Shown piece by piece: positions 8,838-18,545 of a stretch of 64,000 bases of DNA (position 1 is its first letter; each line of letters begins with the position of its first letter). The translations under genes and the position numbers were made by a program. A model generated the notes under the pieces. The model searched no databases, had not been told where the DNA came from, and was given only the letters and a program-made list of their open reading frames with translations. The DNA comes from Acidobacteriaceae bacterium (lineage in GTDB: Bacteria; Acidobacteriota; Terriglobia; Terriglobales; Acidobacteriaceae): assembly GCA_030038195.1 (NCBI GenBank), contig JASHPJ010000030.1, positions 1-64,000 of the forward strand, given 5' to 3'.

Positions 8838-10829
8838 CTACTTTACCGGCTCGGCATCCAGCGTGATCACTGCAAACGGCTGCAGCTCAATCTTTGTCAC
8901 CTCGCCCGCGCGCAGCCGCTTCGGCGCCTGCCCACGGTCGGCCGTCCACGGGCTGTGCGCCCGGTAACTCCGCGCCGCACCCTCCGGCAACTCGAAGGCT
9001 TTCGCCACGTCCAGCGCAAACTCCTGCGCGTGGTCTGCCGGATTCCGCAGCGTTACAATCCCCTTCTCCGGCGTCCACGCAGCCCAGCCATACACCTCGA
9101 GCTTGCCTGGATCGCCGCCGAGCCAGTGCGTGTCTTTGAGCACCGCCGCATTGGCGCGCGACCACTTCGCCGCCTCGGCCAGCGCATCCCAGTCTTCCTT
9201 GGTCAGCAGCGACGGCGTGATGTACATCTCCTGCAATTGCGTACCCGAGCCGAAGTAGTCGTGCACCTCGTCGATGAAGTCGTTGTCCGGGTCCGTGTCG
9301 AGATGCAGCGCCTCTTTTGCGAAGATCAGCCCGTGCAGCATGAGCGAGTTCAGCGGATAGAGCGGTCCGCCTTCGACGATATTGCGATAGGTCTGCTCAT
9401 CGCGATAGGTGATCCACTTCTGCCGCCAGCTTCCCACGCCGTCAAAGCTGTGATCGTCGCCGCCGCGCCAGATCGAGTCCGCGTAGCGCAGCCAGAAGGG
9501 GGAGGGCCGCGTACCGGTGGTCAGGTTGATGTAGATGTCCGGCTCCTGCTCGCGCAGCCGCCCGATGAGATGAATTGCCGCCGAAAAATCGCTGTCGAAC
9601 AGGCTGCCGGGAAACACCGTGCTCGCGTTGCCCGTGCCGTCGAACTTGAACTGGTTCACGCCGTACTTCGAGATCATCTGCAGGCAGGTCTTTTCGAAGA
9701 GGCCGTAGTATTTCGGCGCCGAGAGAGCGAATCCGCCCTTCACCGTCTCGTATCCGGCTGCCTCGCCGGCGGCGATGCGCTCTTTCTTGGCCTCGCTGTA
9801 ACCGCCCCACGGCGACAGCCACACGCCAATGCCAAATCCATACTGCGCCGCCGCCTCATGAATCCTGGTGAACCCGTTGGGCAATCCCGAGTCGAATCCC
9901 CACAGTGTATGCGTATCGTCCCAGCCGTCGTCGAAGAGGAACGAGTCCATGGTCACGCCGCGTTTGCGCACCAGCTCCTCGCCAAAGGCGCGCACGCGGT
10001 CCAGGGCCTCCGCCTCGTTGTAGCGCTCGCCGTAGCCGATGTCGTACCACGAGTTGTAGTGCAGGAAAGTGCGATACGGGTGCGCGCGCTCGAGCTCGAT
10101 GTAGCGCAGGAAATCCCGCCGCATCTGCCCCGGCGCAGCCACGCCGATCACCGACGAGTACGTGACTGGATTCCCCGGCTCCAGCGGCAGCGTTCGCTCG
10201 AGAAGCGACGTCGCCTGTCCGCTGTCCACTGCGCTGTGACACAGCGGAAACTCGAAACCGAAGAAGAAATTCCCATCCACGAGTGGAGAGCCCGGCACAC
10301 GGCCCACTACCTGCGCATCCGGCGCGGCAAAGTCGAACATGCGCACCTCGGCCAGGTTCACCGGCTGGCCTTCGGCCTTCAGCGTGATCTCCTGCCGGAT
10401 GTAATTTGTCCCCTCGCGCAGAATGGCGCACCAGCGCACGGCCAGCGCACCGTGGCTCAGATCTGCGCAGACTTCGTTGCCCGCAATCCGCTCCGCCGCA
10501 CGCGAGGCCGCCGGCCTGGCTGCAACTGCCGACCGCACCGGCGACGCACTCAGCGTCATCTGCGACGCGGCCACCACGCTGCCATCACCAAACTTCAGGC
10601 TGAAGGCCTCGCCCGGATCAAGCCGCGCTCCCGTCCGGCGATCCTCCACGCCCGCCACGCGCAGGCTCCCGTTGGCAACCTCGAATTTTGCCGTCAGCCG
10701 CTCGCTGCGCAGCGTATACCCGGTCATTCCCTGCGCCGACCCGCCCACAGCGGCACACCAACACCCCACTGCAAAGGCCAGGGCCTTCACCGTCCTCCAC
10801 CTGCAAACCCCTTCACGCATCCTGATCAC
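8838..10829 (-). CDS. Secreted clan GH-D (GH36-like) glycosidase
   Basis: A 663-residue protein with a signal peptide (ALAFAVGCWCAAVGGSAQG). After an N-terminal beta-sandwich, the TIM barrel shows FLHYNSWYDIGYGERYN, SFLFDDGWDD, GIGVWLSPWGGY and QFKFDGTGN. The Asp of KFDG occupies the clan GH-D nucleophile position. The protein is related to alpha-galactosidase/alpha-N-acetylgalactosaminidase barrels but is not a classical GH36, so substrate is open. The start is GTG 10829 in the track; ATG 10820 is equally possible. It is 63 bases upstream of the GatZ/KbaZ-like gene on the same strand, a likely operon linking release of a galactose-type sugar to the tagatose pathway. Confidence 0.8.
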   Translation of the reverse strand: MIRMREGVCRWRTVKALAFAVGCWCAAVGGSAQGMTGYTLRSERLTAKFEVANGSLRVAGVEDRRTGARLDPGEAFSLKFGDGSVVAASQMTLSASPVRSAVAARPAASRAAERIAGNEVCADLSHGALAVRWCAILREGTNYIRQEITLKAEGQPVNLAEVRMFDFAAPDAQVVGRVPGSPLVDGNFFFGFEFPLCHSAVDSGQATSLLERTLPLEPGNPVTYSSVIGVAAPGQMRRDFLRYIELERAHPYRTFLHYNSWYDIGYGERYNEAEALDRVRAFGEELVRKRGVTMDSFLFDDGWDDTHTLWGFDSGLPNGFTRIHEAAAQYGFGIGVWLSPWGGYSEAKKERIAAGEAAGYETVKGGFALSAPKYYGLFEKTCLQMISKYGVNQFKFDGTGNASTVFPGSLFDSDFSAAIHLIGRLREQEPDIYINLTTGTRPSPFWLRYADSIWRGGDDHSFDGVGSWRQKWITYRDEQTYRNIVEGGPLYPLNSLMLHGLIFAKEALHLDTDPDNDFIDEVHDYFGSGTQLQEMYITPSLLTKEDWDALAEAAKWSRANAAVLKDTHWLGGDPGKLEVYGWAAWTPEKGIVTLRNPADHAQEFALDVAKAFELPEGAARSYRAHSPWTADRGQAPKRLRAGEVTKIELQPFAVITLDAEPVK

Positions 10830-10850
10830 GCTCCCGCACCATTCGCCAAG

Positions 10851-10863
10851 TGTACACTATAGG
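10851..10863. promoter_or_regulatory. TGTACAC-TATAG motif shared with the GH36 gene
   Basis: TGTACACTATAGG lies just upstream of the GH-D gene start. A near copy, TGTACACGTATAG, precedes the alpha-galactosidase gene at 15473. On the coding strand this reads CTATA(C)GTGTACA. It may be a common operator, or a -10 element plus transcription start. The match is two examples only. Confidence 0.35.
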
Positions 10864-11000
10864 AAAATAAAAACAATAAAAAGGTTGAAATCGAAATATA
10901 CCTCGGATACACTCGGCTTCGATCGATCTGCATCCGCTGACTACCTGTCAACCGCCGGCCCTGTTCTCTCGCCGCCCAACCGTTACCATACTGGAGAACT

Positions 11001-13100
11001 ATGCCGGAGTCGAAGATGACCTCTCAACTATGCCGCGCTGCGCTTCTGCCTGCCCTTATCGCCTTGCTCTTTCCGGTCGCGCTCATCGCGCAGCCCGCGT
11101 CTGGCGCCGCGTTCGTCAACACGCTCATGCCGTTGCCCGCATCGCTGACGGCCAGGCCCGGCAGCCTGCCGATCAACGGCTCGTTCAGCTATGCCATCCA
11201 CGGCAACGCCGGCGCGCGGCTGAGCCAGGCCGCGGTCCGCTTCATCGGCCGGCTCGAAATGCGCACCGGCGTGCAGCTCGCGCGCACACCCGCTGCATCT
11301 GGCGCCACGCTCAGCATCGATGTGGCCACGCCCGCCTCCAGCCCTTACCCCACGCTCGGCGAAGACGAGAGCTATACCCTCGACATCGACGATCACAGCA
11401 TTGCGCTTCGCGCCAAAACCGACGTCGGCGCACTCCACGGCCTTGAAACCCTACTCCAGCTCGCGCAGCCCGCCGGCTCCTCGTTCCTCTTTCCCGCCGT
11501 GCACATTGAAGACGCGCCGCGCTTTCCCTGGCGCGGGCTCATGCTCGACTGCGGGCGGCACTTTCTTCCCGTCGACGTGATCGATCGCACCCTCGATGGC
11601 ATGGCTGCCGTGAAGCTCAACGTGCTCCACTGGCACCTGACGGAAGACCAGGGTTTCCGCGTGGAGAGCCGCGTCTTTCCCAAGCTGCAAGGGCTTGGCT
11701 CCAACGGACTCTACTACACGCAGCAGCAGATAAGCGAGGTCATCACCTACGCCGCGGCGCGCGGCATCCGCGTGGTGCCCGAATTCGACATGCCCGGCCA
11801 CTCCACCTCGTGGCTGGTGGGCTATCCGGAGCTGGGCAGCGCGCCCGGTCCCTACTCCGTGCAGACCGTCTTCGGCATCCACGACGCCGCGCTCGACCCC
11901 ACGCGCGAGTCCACCTACAAGTTTCTCGACGCGTTCCTAGGCGAGATGGCGCACCTGTTCCCCGATGATTACATGCACATCGGCGGCGACGAGAGCAACG
12001 GCAAGCAGTGGGCTGCAAACCCGCACATCCAGGCCTTCATGCGCGCACACGGACTCAAGACATCCGCCGAGCTGCAGGCTTACTTCAACACGCGCATCGA
12101 GAAGATCCTGGCCAGGTATCACAAGCGCATGGTGGGCTGGGACGAGATTCTCAGCCCCAATCTGCCGCGCGACGCGGTCATCCAGAACTGGCACGGAACC
12201 GAGTTCCTGATCAACGCGGCCAGGCAGGGACACAACGGCATCTACTCCCACGCCTACTATCTCGACCACATGTACTCGGCCGCCGACGTGTTCCTCGCCG
12301 ATCCCATCCCGCCCGGCTCCGATCTCACGCCTGAGCAGTCCAAGCTGATCCTGGGCGGCGAGGCCTGCATGTGGGGCGAGCACATCTCGCCGCTCACCAT
12401 CGACTCGCGCATCTGGCCGCGCGCGGCGGCAGTGGCCGAGCGTTTCTGGTCGCCGGCCTCCGACCGCGACGTGGACGACATGTATCGCCGACTTGCCATC
12501 GAATCCATCCGGCTCGATGCCGAGGGGCTCACGCACCTTTCTTACCCGGAGCGCGCGCTGCGCCAGCTTGCCGGCGCGGAAGACGACGGCGCACTCGCGC
12601 TCTTTGCCTCGACCCTCCAGCCGGTCGACTTCTCCGAGCGCTACCGTGAGCAGCACACAACACAGCTCACACCGCTCGATCAGCTCGTGGACGCCGTGCA
12701 CCCTGACCCGCCGCTGCGCCACCAGCTTGAACTGCTCGTCAACGCCGCGCTCAACAGTGACAAGGACCCGGGCGACAAGGACGCACTGGATCAGTTGCAA
12801 ACCATCTTTCGCTACTGGGTCTACGCCGCACCCGCGCTGGAGAGCATGGCGGTGCGCAATCCGCTGCTTCAACTAGAGACGAACCGCATCAGTCAGTGGC
12901 CCAAGCTCGGCCAGATCGGCCTGGATGCAATCACATATCTGCGCTCGGGCAACGCCCCACCGGCCGGATGGCAGGCCGAGCAGACCGCATTCATCCAGGA
13001 AGCCGCCAAGCCGCAGGAGCTGGTCGACTTCGTCGTGCTTACGCAACTCCAAAAGCTCGTCGACGCCGCAGCCTCCACAAAACCACATCCGGGACAATAG
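11001..13100 (+). CDS. GH20 beta-N-acetylhexosaminidase, secreted
   Basis: A 699-residue enzyme with a signal peptide (LLPALIALLFPVALIAQPASG) and the GH20b N-terminal domain. The catalytic barrel shows FPWRGLMLDCGRHFLP, NVLHWHLTEDQGFRVE, VVPEFDMPGHS and the catalytic Asp-Glu pair in HIGGDESNGKQW (Asp 330, Glu 331). Substrate-assisted cleavage of terminal beta-GlcNAc/GalNAc is the family reaction. GGAGAACT precedes ATG 11001; ATG 11016 also has a site (GGAG). A C-terminal helical extension of roughly 150 residues lies beyond the barrel. It is transcribed divergently from the GH-D gene across a 171-base gap. Confidence 0.93.
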   Translation: MPESKMTSQLCRAALLPALIALLFPVALIAQPASGAAFVNTLMPLPASLTARPGSLPINGSFSYAIHGNAGARLSQAAVRFIGRLEMRTGVQLARTPAASGATLSIDVATPASSPYPTLGEDESYTLDIDDHSIALRAKTDVGALHGLETLLQLAQPAGSSFLFPAVHIEDAPRFPWRGLMLDCGRHFLPVDVIDRTLDGMAAVKLNVLHWHLTEDQGFRVESRVFPKLQGLGSNGLYYTQQQISEVITYAAARGIRVVPEFDMPGHSTSWLVGYPELGSAPGPYSVQTVFGIHDAALDPTRESTYKFLDAFLGEMAHLFPDDYMHIGGDESNGKQWAANPHIQAFMRAHGLKTSAELQAYFNTRIEKILARYHKRMVGWDEILSPNLPRDAVIQNWHGTEFLINAARQGHNGIYSHAYYLDHMYSAADVFLADPIPPGSDLTPEQSKLILGGEACMWGEHISPLTIDSRIWPRAAAVAERFWSPASDRDVDDMYRRLAIESIRLDAEGLTHLSYPERALRQLAGAEDDGALALFASTLQPVDFSERYREQHTTQLTPLDQLVDAVHPDPPLRHQLELLVNAALNSDKDPGDKDALDQLQTIFRYWVYAAPALESMAVRNPLLQLETNRISQWPKLGQIGLDAITYLRSGNAPPAGWQAEQTAFIQEAAKPQELVDFVVLTQLQKLVDAAASTKPHPGQ

Positions 13101-13236
13101 CAGCTTCAATCGGCAGAAACACGGGTACTCCACTTTCACCGCAGTTTTATCGCGGTTAAGGTGGGATACAAATATTCCAGTTTTTTATCGTCCTTTCTGA
13201 CCATCCACGAACCTGGGTGGAAAAGCACAAACACCA

Positions 13237-15459
13237 CTACTTCCGGTCCAGCCGAAACGCGGCAGCCTGAAAGTCCCCTTTGAAGCTCGCGTCCATCGCC
13301 AGCCCGTGATGCATCCACCACGCGCCGCTGGCGGTTGCGGGCGTGTCCGGGCCGGCTTTGCCTTCAATTGCGCTCAGCGTGTACTCGGCCTTGGGGTTCA
13401 GTCCTTCGAGCTTCAGCAGCGGGAACCCGCGTCCTTCCTGTGTCGAATGAATGAACGCAAACACCACCGCCTGGCCCTGGTCGCGGCGCACTGTCTCCGT
13501 GGCGGAAAACTCGCTGCCGTTCAGCGGCGAGATCAGCCGGTAGAGCTCGCCCTGCACAATCGTCGGCTGCACCTGTTTGTAGGCCGCGATCAGCCGCTTG
13601 GCGGTCGCGGTCTCCTCGGGCGTCCACTTGGTAATGTCGGCGCCGATGCCCAGCGAGCCCTGCATCGAGCTGAGCAGCCGGTACTGGAGCGACGTGGCAC
13701 GATTGTTCATCCAGTGCGGCGAGTCGGTCACCCAGTCCATCATCACCTGCGGCGTGTAGGCGTAGGTGAATCCGTTCTGGATGGTCAGCCGGTCAAAGGG
13801 ATCGGTATTGTCCGAGGGCCACACCTCGTCCACGTAGCGCAAAATACCCAGGTCGACGCGCCCGCCGCCGCCTGAGCAGGACTCGATCTCTACCTTGGGA
13901 TGCTTTTGCCGCAGCTCGGCCAGAATCGAGTACAGGTTGCGCGTGAAGGCTACGTACACATCCTTTTGCTCGCTGGCGGGAAGCTGGTCCCATCCCGGCT
14001 CGCTCCAGTTGCGGTTGTAATCCCACTTGAGGAAAGCGATATCGTTCTCAGTGAGCAGCTTGTCGAGAAAGCCGAAGACGTAGGCGCGCACATCGGGCCG
14101 GGCCAGGTTGAGCACAAGCTGGTTGCGCTGCTCGGTCTCCGGACGCCCCGGAAAGCGCAGCACCCAGTCCGGATGCTTGCGATACAGATCGGAGTCCGGA
14201 TTCACCATCTCCGGCTCGACCCACAGCCCGAAGTCCATGCCCAGCGCATGCACCTTATCGATGAGCGGCTTGAGCCCATGCGGGAACTTCTGCGGATTCA
14301 CATACCAGTCGCCCAGGCCGGCATGATCGTTCTTGCGCTGGCCGAACCAGCCGTCGTCCATCACGAAGCGGTCCACGCCGAGCGCCGCGGCTTTCTCGGC
14401 CAGCGCCATCTGCCCGGCCTCGCTCACGTTGAACTCGGTCGCTTCCCACGAGTTGTAAAGCACCGGCCTTGGCCGCGGCATCTCCGCGCCCCTGGTTGCC
14501 TCGGTGCGCGGCAGAATGTGCTTCAGCTCGTAGAGGTGCAGCACACGCGACGCTCCGCCCAGCCCATGCGCCGAGTAGCCGCCATAGAACACCGGCGTCT
14601 CCAGCGACTGCCCGGGATGGAGCACGTAACCAAAGTCGAAGGGATTGAAACCGCCGGTTACGCGGATCGCGTCGAGCTGGTCGCGTTCCACGGTGATGCG
14701 CCACGAGCCGCTCCAGCCCAGCGCGCCAAACCATACTTCGCCGTGCTCTTCATCGGCCGCGCCGGCCTGAATGGCAAACCACGGATTCGCCTGGTGGCCG
14801 GTCGAGCCGCGCCGGCTCTCCATCACCCGCTCGCCGTGCTCGAACGGCACCTGATTCAGCGTCCACTCGCCGGCCCAGCGGCCGGTCAGGTAGTTCAGCG
14901 TGTACTTGCCGGCCGGCAGCGCCCACGAGGCCGCCGCGGCCTGCTCGATAGTCACCGGCTCCGCATCACGGTTCTCGATGGTCGCCGACCGGGCCAGCAC
15001 GCCCGTCTCCGGGTCCATCGCGTAGTGCAGCGTCACGTAGATGGGCCGCTCGATGTCCTTCAGCTCCACGTCGAAGCCGTGCTCGGTGGCCTTGTGGCTC
15101 GCGTAGTGGAGCACCAGGTCGCGGTTGCCGTCAGCAAAGGTGATCTTCAGCGCCGGCTCCACGTAAAGCCCCGCACCCCATCCGGGGTACTCCTGTGGCG
15201 TATTCGTGTAAGAGTCGTCGAAAGAGGCCCATTCCGGCATCGGTTTCGCCGCGGGAAAACTGTCTGTCGCGCCCAGCCGTCCGCCCCAGTAGAGCTGCTG
15301 CAGCTCGCCACGCGGGTTCACCCCAAAGACATACGAAACGTTGCCGCCATCGAGGCGAAACACCTGCGTCGCCGAGTCGAAGCTCACCGTCGACGGCTGC
15401 GCTTCCGCCGACCAGGCCGCAAGCGTTAAAGCCGCGGCCATTGTAAAGGCTTTCAGCAT
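13237..15459 (-). CDS. GH36 alpha-galactosidase, secreted
   Basis: A 740-residue classical GH36 enzyme with a signal peptide (AFTMAAALTLAAWSAEAQ) and an N-terminal beta-supersandwich. The barrel shows RFVMDDGWFG, NPQKFPHGLKPLIDKVHALGM, GLWVEPEMVNPDSDLYR, the nucleophile in FLKWDYNR (Asp about 480) and the acid/base in WPSDNTD (Asp about 550). ESCSGGGGR is the family signature. It hydrolyses alpha-1,6-galactosides. I trim the ORF-track start by 45 codons to the ATG preceded by GGAGAAC and followed by the signal peptide. It converges with GH20. Confidence 0.94.
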   Translation of the reverse strand: MLKAFTMAAALTLAAWSAEAQPSTVSFDSATQVFRLDGGNVSYVFGVNPRGELQQLYWGGRLGATDSFPAAKPMPEWASFDDSYTNTPQEYPGWGAGLYVEPALKITFADGNRDLVLHYASHKATEHGFDVELKDIERPIYVTLHYAMDPETGVLARSATIENRDAEPVTIEQAAAASWALPAGKYTLNYLTGRWAGEWTLNQVPFEHGERVMESRRGSTGHQANPWFAIQAGAADEEHGEVWFGALGWSGSWRITVERDQLDAIRVTGGFNPFDFGYVLHPGQSLETPVFYGGYSAHGLGGASRVLHLYELKHILPRTEATRGAEMPRPRPVLYNSWEATEFNVSEAGQMALAEKAAALGVDRFVMDDGWFGQRKNDHAGLGDWYVNPQKFPHGLKPLIDKVHALGMDFGLWVEPEMVNPDSDLYRKHPDWVLRFPGRPETEQRNQLVLNLARPDVRAYVFGFLDKLLTENDIAFLKWDYNRNWSEPGWDQLPASEQKDVYVAFTRNLYSILAELRQKHPKVEIESCSGGGGRVDLGILRYVDEVWPSDNTDPFDRLTIQNGFTYAYTPQVMMDWVTDSPHWMNNRATSLQYRLLSSMQGSLGIGADITKWTPEETATAKRLIAAYKQVQPTIVQGELYRLISPLNGSEFSATETVRRDQGQAVVFAFIHSTQEGRGFPLLKLEGLNPKAEYTLSAIEGKAGPDTPATASGAWWMHHGLAMDASFKGDFQAAAFRLDRK

Positions 15460-15786
15460 GGACCGTTCTCCTTGTACACGTATAGAAGCCGCACCATCAT
15501 ACCATCCATAAGCGCCGTGGCTTCTGATCGGACGGGGCAATCGCAGGGAAGGAATCATGAGGATTTTTACCCGGCTCCTACAGGGCTGATTCAATCTTTC
15601 CTTTTCGCTTCCCAGGGTTGCGTCCGCCTCGGCGGACTTCCCCCTGGGCTATTTTCCGCTTGTCCCTCCAGGACGAAGAAATGGCGCTGCTCGAGCGGTT
15701 GTAGCGGCGGCTCTCTCTCTGTGCTTCGTGGAAATCTGCACCCGTGCGATCCACTATTCTGAAGATGTGCTTCACGGAGGTCCCGG
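15460..15786. other. Intergenic between alpha-galactosidase and sensor kinase
   Basis: It holds the TGTACACGTATAG motif at 15473-15485 near the GH36 gene. A GC-rich hairpin-prone stretch around 15605-15690 (GCGTCCGCCTCGGCGGAC inside) looks like an extragenic repeat, though no second copy was found in this window. No gene was seen. Confidence 0.4.
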
Positions 15787-17235
15787 ATGCTTTCCCTCGC
15801 CGTAACCGCACCCGCAACTCCTACACCACCGGAAGAGATTGCCGCCGCGCTCGAACACATCGGTCCGCTCCACGGGCTGCCGCTCGAAGAGCGCCTGTGG
15901 CTGGCCCGCAATGGTCGCGAGGTGGTGGCCGGCGCGGGCGAAGTGCTGTTTGAAGAAGGGGCGGTCGCCGAGCACATGGTGCTCATCCTCAAGGGCGAGA
16001 TTCACGTCCGCCGCCTGCACGGCGGGCCCATGGCCTTGTTCATCGGCCGCACCGGCCAGATGACCGGCCTGCTGCCCTACTCGCGCATGAAGGGCTATGG
16101 CGGCCAGGGACTGGCCATCTCGCCGGTCTGGGCGCTGCTCATTCATCGCGACGATTTTCCTGCCATGCTGGCGGCCATTCCCTCCATGGCCCAGCGCTCG
16201 GTGAGTACGCTGCTTGACCGCGTGCGCGAGGTCACGCGCATCGAGCAGCAGGCGGAAAAGCTCACGGCGCTCGGCAAGCTGGCCGGCAACCTGGCCCACG
16301 AGCTCAACAATCCAGCCTCAGCCGCGCAGCGCGCCGCCGCCACGCTGGTTGAAGCACTGCAGGCCAACCGCAACAACCGCTTCAAGCTGGTCAAGCTGGC
16401 GCTCAAGGAAGAGCAGATTCGCGGCATTGTTGCGTGGGAGGAAAAAGTGCTCACCCGCACACTGCCCGTGCCCGCACCTGCGCCGGAGCCGGGCGCGCTG
16501 GCCTTTATCTCGCGCGAGGAAGCCCTCCGCGCATGGCTGGCCGGCATCGGCTGCGAAGACGTGTGGGAGATCGCGCCGCAGCTTGCCGAGCAGTGCGTCA
16601 CCGCCGCCGATCTCGACGAGCTTCGCGCTATCTTGAGCCCGGCCGAGCTGTGCATCTCGCTCCAGTTCTTTGCGCGCTACCTGCGCTCCACGCGGGCCGC
16701 AGAAACGCTGGTCAACTCCACCGCGCGCATCTTCGACCTCATCGGCGCCGTCAAGGACTACTCCAACATGGACCGCGCGCCTATCCTCGAAGTGGACGTG
16801 CCGGCCGGCCTGGACGCCACGCTGCAGATGATGCGCTCGCGCATGGACCATGTGCAGATCGAGCGCGACTACGCGCCCGATCTGCCGCGCATCAGCGCCT
16901 ACGGCGGCGAGCTGAACCAGGTGTGGACCGCGCTCATCGAAAACGCGCTCGACGCGCTCGGCAATCACGGCCTGCTGCGCATCACCTGCCGGCTCGAAGG
17001 CGAAATGCTGCTGGTGGAAATCTGGGACACCGGCCCCGGCATCCCGCCCGAGCTGCAGGAGCGCATCTTCGAGCCGTTCTTTACAACCAAGGCGCCGGGC
17101 CGCGGCCTGGGTCTCGGCCTCGACTACGCCATGCGCATCGTCCGCAAGCACCGCGGCCACCTGAGCGTGAAATCCGAGCCGGGCTCCACATGCTTCCGCG
17201 TCCGTCTGCCGCTGGACCAGTTGCAGGCGTACTGA
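15787..17235 (+). CDS. Soluble histidine kinase with cyclic-nucleotide-binding-type domain
   Basis: The first 150 or so residues form a cNMP-binding beta-barrel (VLFEEGAVAEHMVLILKGEIHV, HRDDFPAMLAAIP). A coiled region and a HisKA domain follow, with the phospho-acceptor in LAHELNNP (His 171). The C-terminal HATPase_c shows NALDALGNHG, WDTGPGIP, FFTTKAPGRGLGLGLDY. There is no membrane segment, so it is cytoplasmic. GGAGG lies six bases before the start. No response regulator is adjacent, so the partner is unknown. Homologous proteins are often found near thioredoxin-reductase-like genes, which are not seen here. Confidence 0.87.
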   Translation: MLSLAVTAPATPTPPEEIAAALEHIGPLHGLPLEERLWLARNGREVVAGAGEVLFEEGAVAEHMVLILKGEIHVRRLHGGPMALFIGRTGQMTGLLPYSRMKGYGGQGLAISPVWALLIHRDDFPAMLAAIPSMAQRSVSTLLDRVREVTRIEQQAEKLTALGKLAGNLAHELNNPASAAQRAAATLVEALQANRNNRFKLVKLALKEEQIRGIVAWEEKVLTRTLPVPAPAPEPGALAFISREEALRAWLAGIGCEDVWEIAPQLAEQCVTAADLDELRAILSPAELCISLQFFARYLRSTRAAETLVNSTARIFDLIGAVKDYSNMDRAPILEVDVPAGLDATLQMMRSRMDHVQIERDYAPDLPRISAYGGELNQVWTALIENALDALGNHGLLRITCRLEGEMLLVEIWDTGPGIPPELQERIFEPFFTTKAPGRGLGLGLDYAMRIVRKHRGHLSVKSEPGSTCFRVRLPLDQLQAY

Positions 17236-17267
17236 GCCGGCTCCGGGCAACAGGGCGGACCGTGCGC

Positions 17268-18344
17268 TCAGGCGGCCAGGGCTTTCGCGGGGCGGCGGCG
17301 GGAGATGAAAAATTCGTACATGCAGGCGGCAACGCCAAAGGAGACAACTGCGGTCGCCACGCCGAAGAGCAACTGCAAGGCGGGCGAGGTGGCGTAGGGC
17401 AGAAACTGATCGCGCACGATCGCGTTCAGCAGGAAGACGAGCAGAGAGTAGTCGCCCAGACGCACGAGGAACGGAATCTTCCGGAGAGCGCCGCGCACCT
17501 GCATGTACATCCAGAGAGCCACGATCAGGGCGCCAATGAAGCTCAGCGGCCAGAGCACCCCGTACCGGCTGCCAAGCAGCAGGACTGCCAGTCCGGCGAG
17601 CGCGAGAGGGGCGTTGATGCGGATAGGGTAGCGCGCAGCGGCGACGCCGAAGCAGATCACCGACATGCGCCCGATGGGAGTAAACATAAGATTGGTTGAC
17701 CAGCGGGTCATCAGCGGATCGACGGCGTGGCCGACGGCAAGGCACAGCACCGCAAGCACCAGGAGACCGTACCAGCCAAACCGATTGGTGATGGTGCGAA
17801 GCAGCGGCCAGACGGCGTAGAGCTCGACGATGAAAGGGATAAACCACCAGGGTCCAACCGGCGGAATACCGTAGCCGAGGACGCTGGGCAAGCCAAAAAA
17901 CAGGAATGCCAGATCGAGTCCGAACCACCCGCTCACCGCCAGGGACATGGAGTGAATGGCCGACACGACAAACCAGGGAACCACCACCAGCGCGAACTGC
18001 GGATAGAGCTTCCTGATCCTGCCCCCCATAAATCCGATCCAGGAGGTGGGGTCGTCCCAGTGGCTTCGCGAGAGGCCGTACGCGGAAAGAAAAATGAAGA
18101 CCTGGACACCGAGATGTCCAAAGAACGAAAAGAATGCCTGGATGGCCAGCGAGGGGTGCTTCACCGTGTCAAGGAAGACCATGAACCTGGCCGGATCGAA
18201 GGTGAACTCGTTCTGGCGGGCCGGACTGACAAAGTGAAAGAAGTTATGGAAGACGATGGCTGTGATCGCCAGCCCTTTCAGGATGGCCGTGTCTTGGGTA
18301 TCCAGATTTCTTTCCACGAGCAGTTTCTCCGGGACGACCAACAT
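17268..18344 (-). CDS. Acyltransferase 3 family membrane protein
   Basis: A 358-residue polytopic protein with about ten hydrophobic segments. It opens with ILKGLAITAIVFHNFFHF, the usual acyltransferase 3 start with the catalytic-type His. HLGVQVFIFLSAYGLSRS and GPWWFIPFIVELYAVWP are also typical. The family transfers acetyl or other acyl groups to membrane-exposed carbohydrate or lipid. It is convergent with the kinase gene upstream; target unknown. Confidence 0.82.
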   Translation of the reverse strand: MLVVPEKLLVERNLDTQDTAILKGLAITAIVFHNFFHFVSPARQNEFTFDPARFMVFLDTVKHPSLAIQAFFSFFGHLGVQVFIFLSAYGLSRSHWDDPTSWIGFMGGRIRKLYPQFALVVVPWFVVSAIHSMSLAVSGWFGLDLAFLFFGLPSVLGYGIPPVGPWWFIPFIVELYAVWPLLRTITNRFGWYGLLVLAVLCLAVGHAVDPLMTRWSTNLMFTPIGRMSVICFGVAAARYPIRINAPLALAGLAVLLLGSRYGVLWPLSFIGALIVALWMYMQVRGALRKIPFLVRLGDYSLLVFLLNAIVRDQFLPYATSPALQLLFGVATAVVSFGVAACMYEFFISRRRPAKALAA

Positions 18345-18545
18345 GTTTCTGTTGCGGGGAAAGCATCCTGAGAGCCGGCGGCCTGGGCAGTTTACAGGAC
18401 TTCATCGGCAAAACCACGCGTTCTTGATTTAAATCAGGTAATAAAAAGAAAAATCAGGCTTGCGCTTTCTGGAATTCTCGCGCTCGGGTCTCTGCTGGAG
18501 ACCACTGGTTTTTAAAGCCACGCACAGCGAGCTCGCATTTCTATC

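Noticed and set aside
8499-10862. 787-codon plus-strand ORF
   Set aside because: It lies antisense to the GH-D and GatZ-like genes; the translation has no family-like motifs.
13900-15429. 509-codon plus-strand ORF
   Set aside because: Shadow of the GH36 alpha-galactosidase gene.
16318-17928. 536-codon minus-strand ORF
   Set aside because: It spans parts of two genes in the wrong frame, with no signal or domain.
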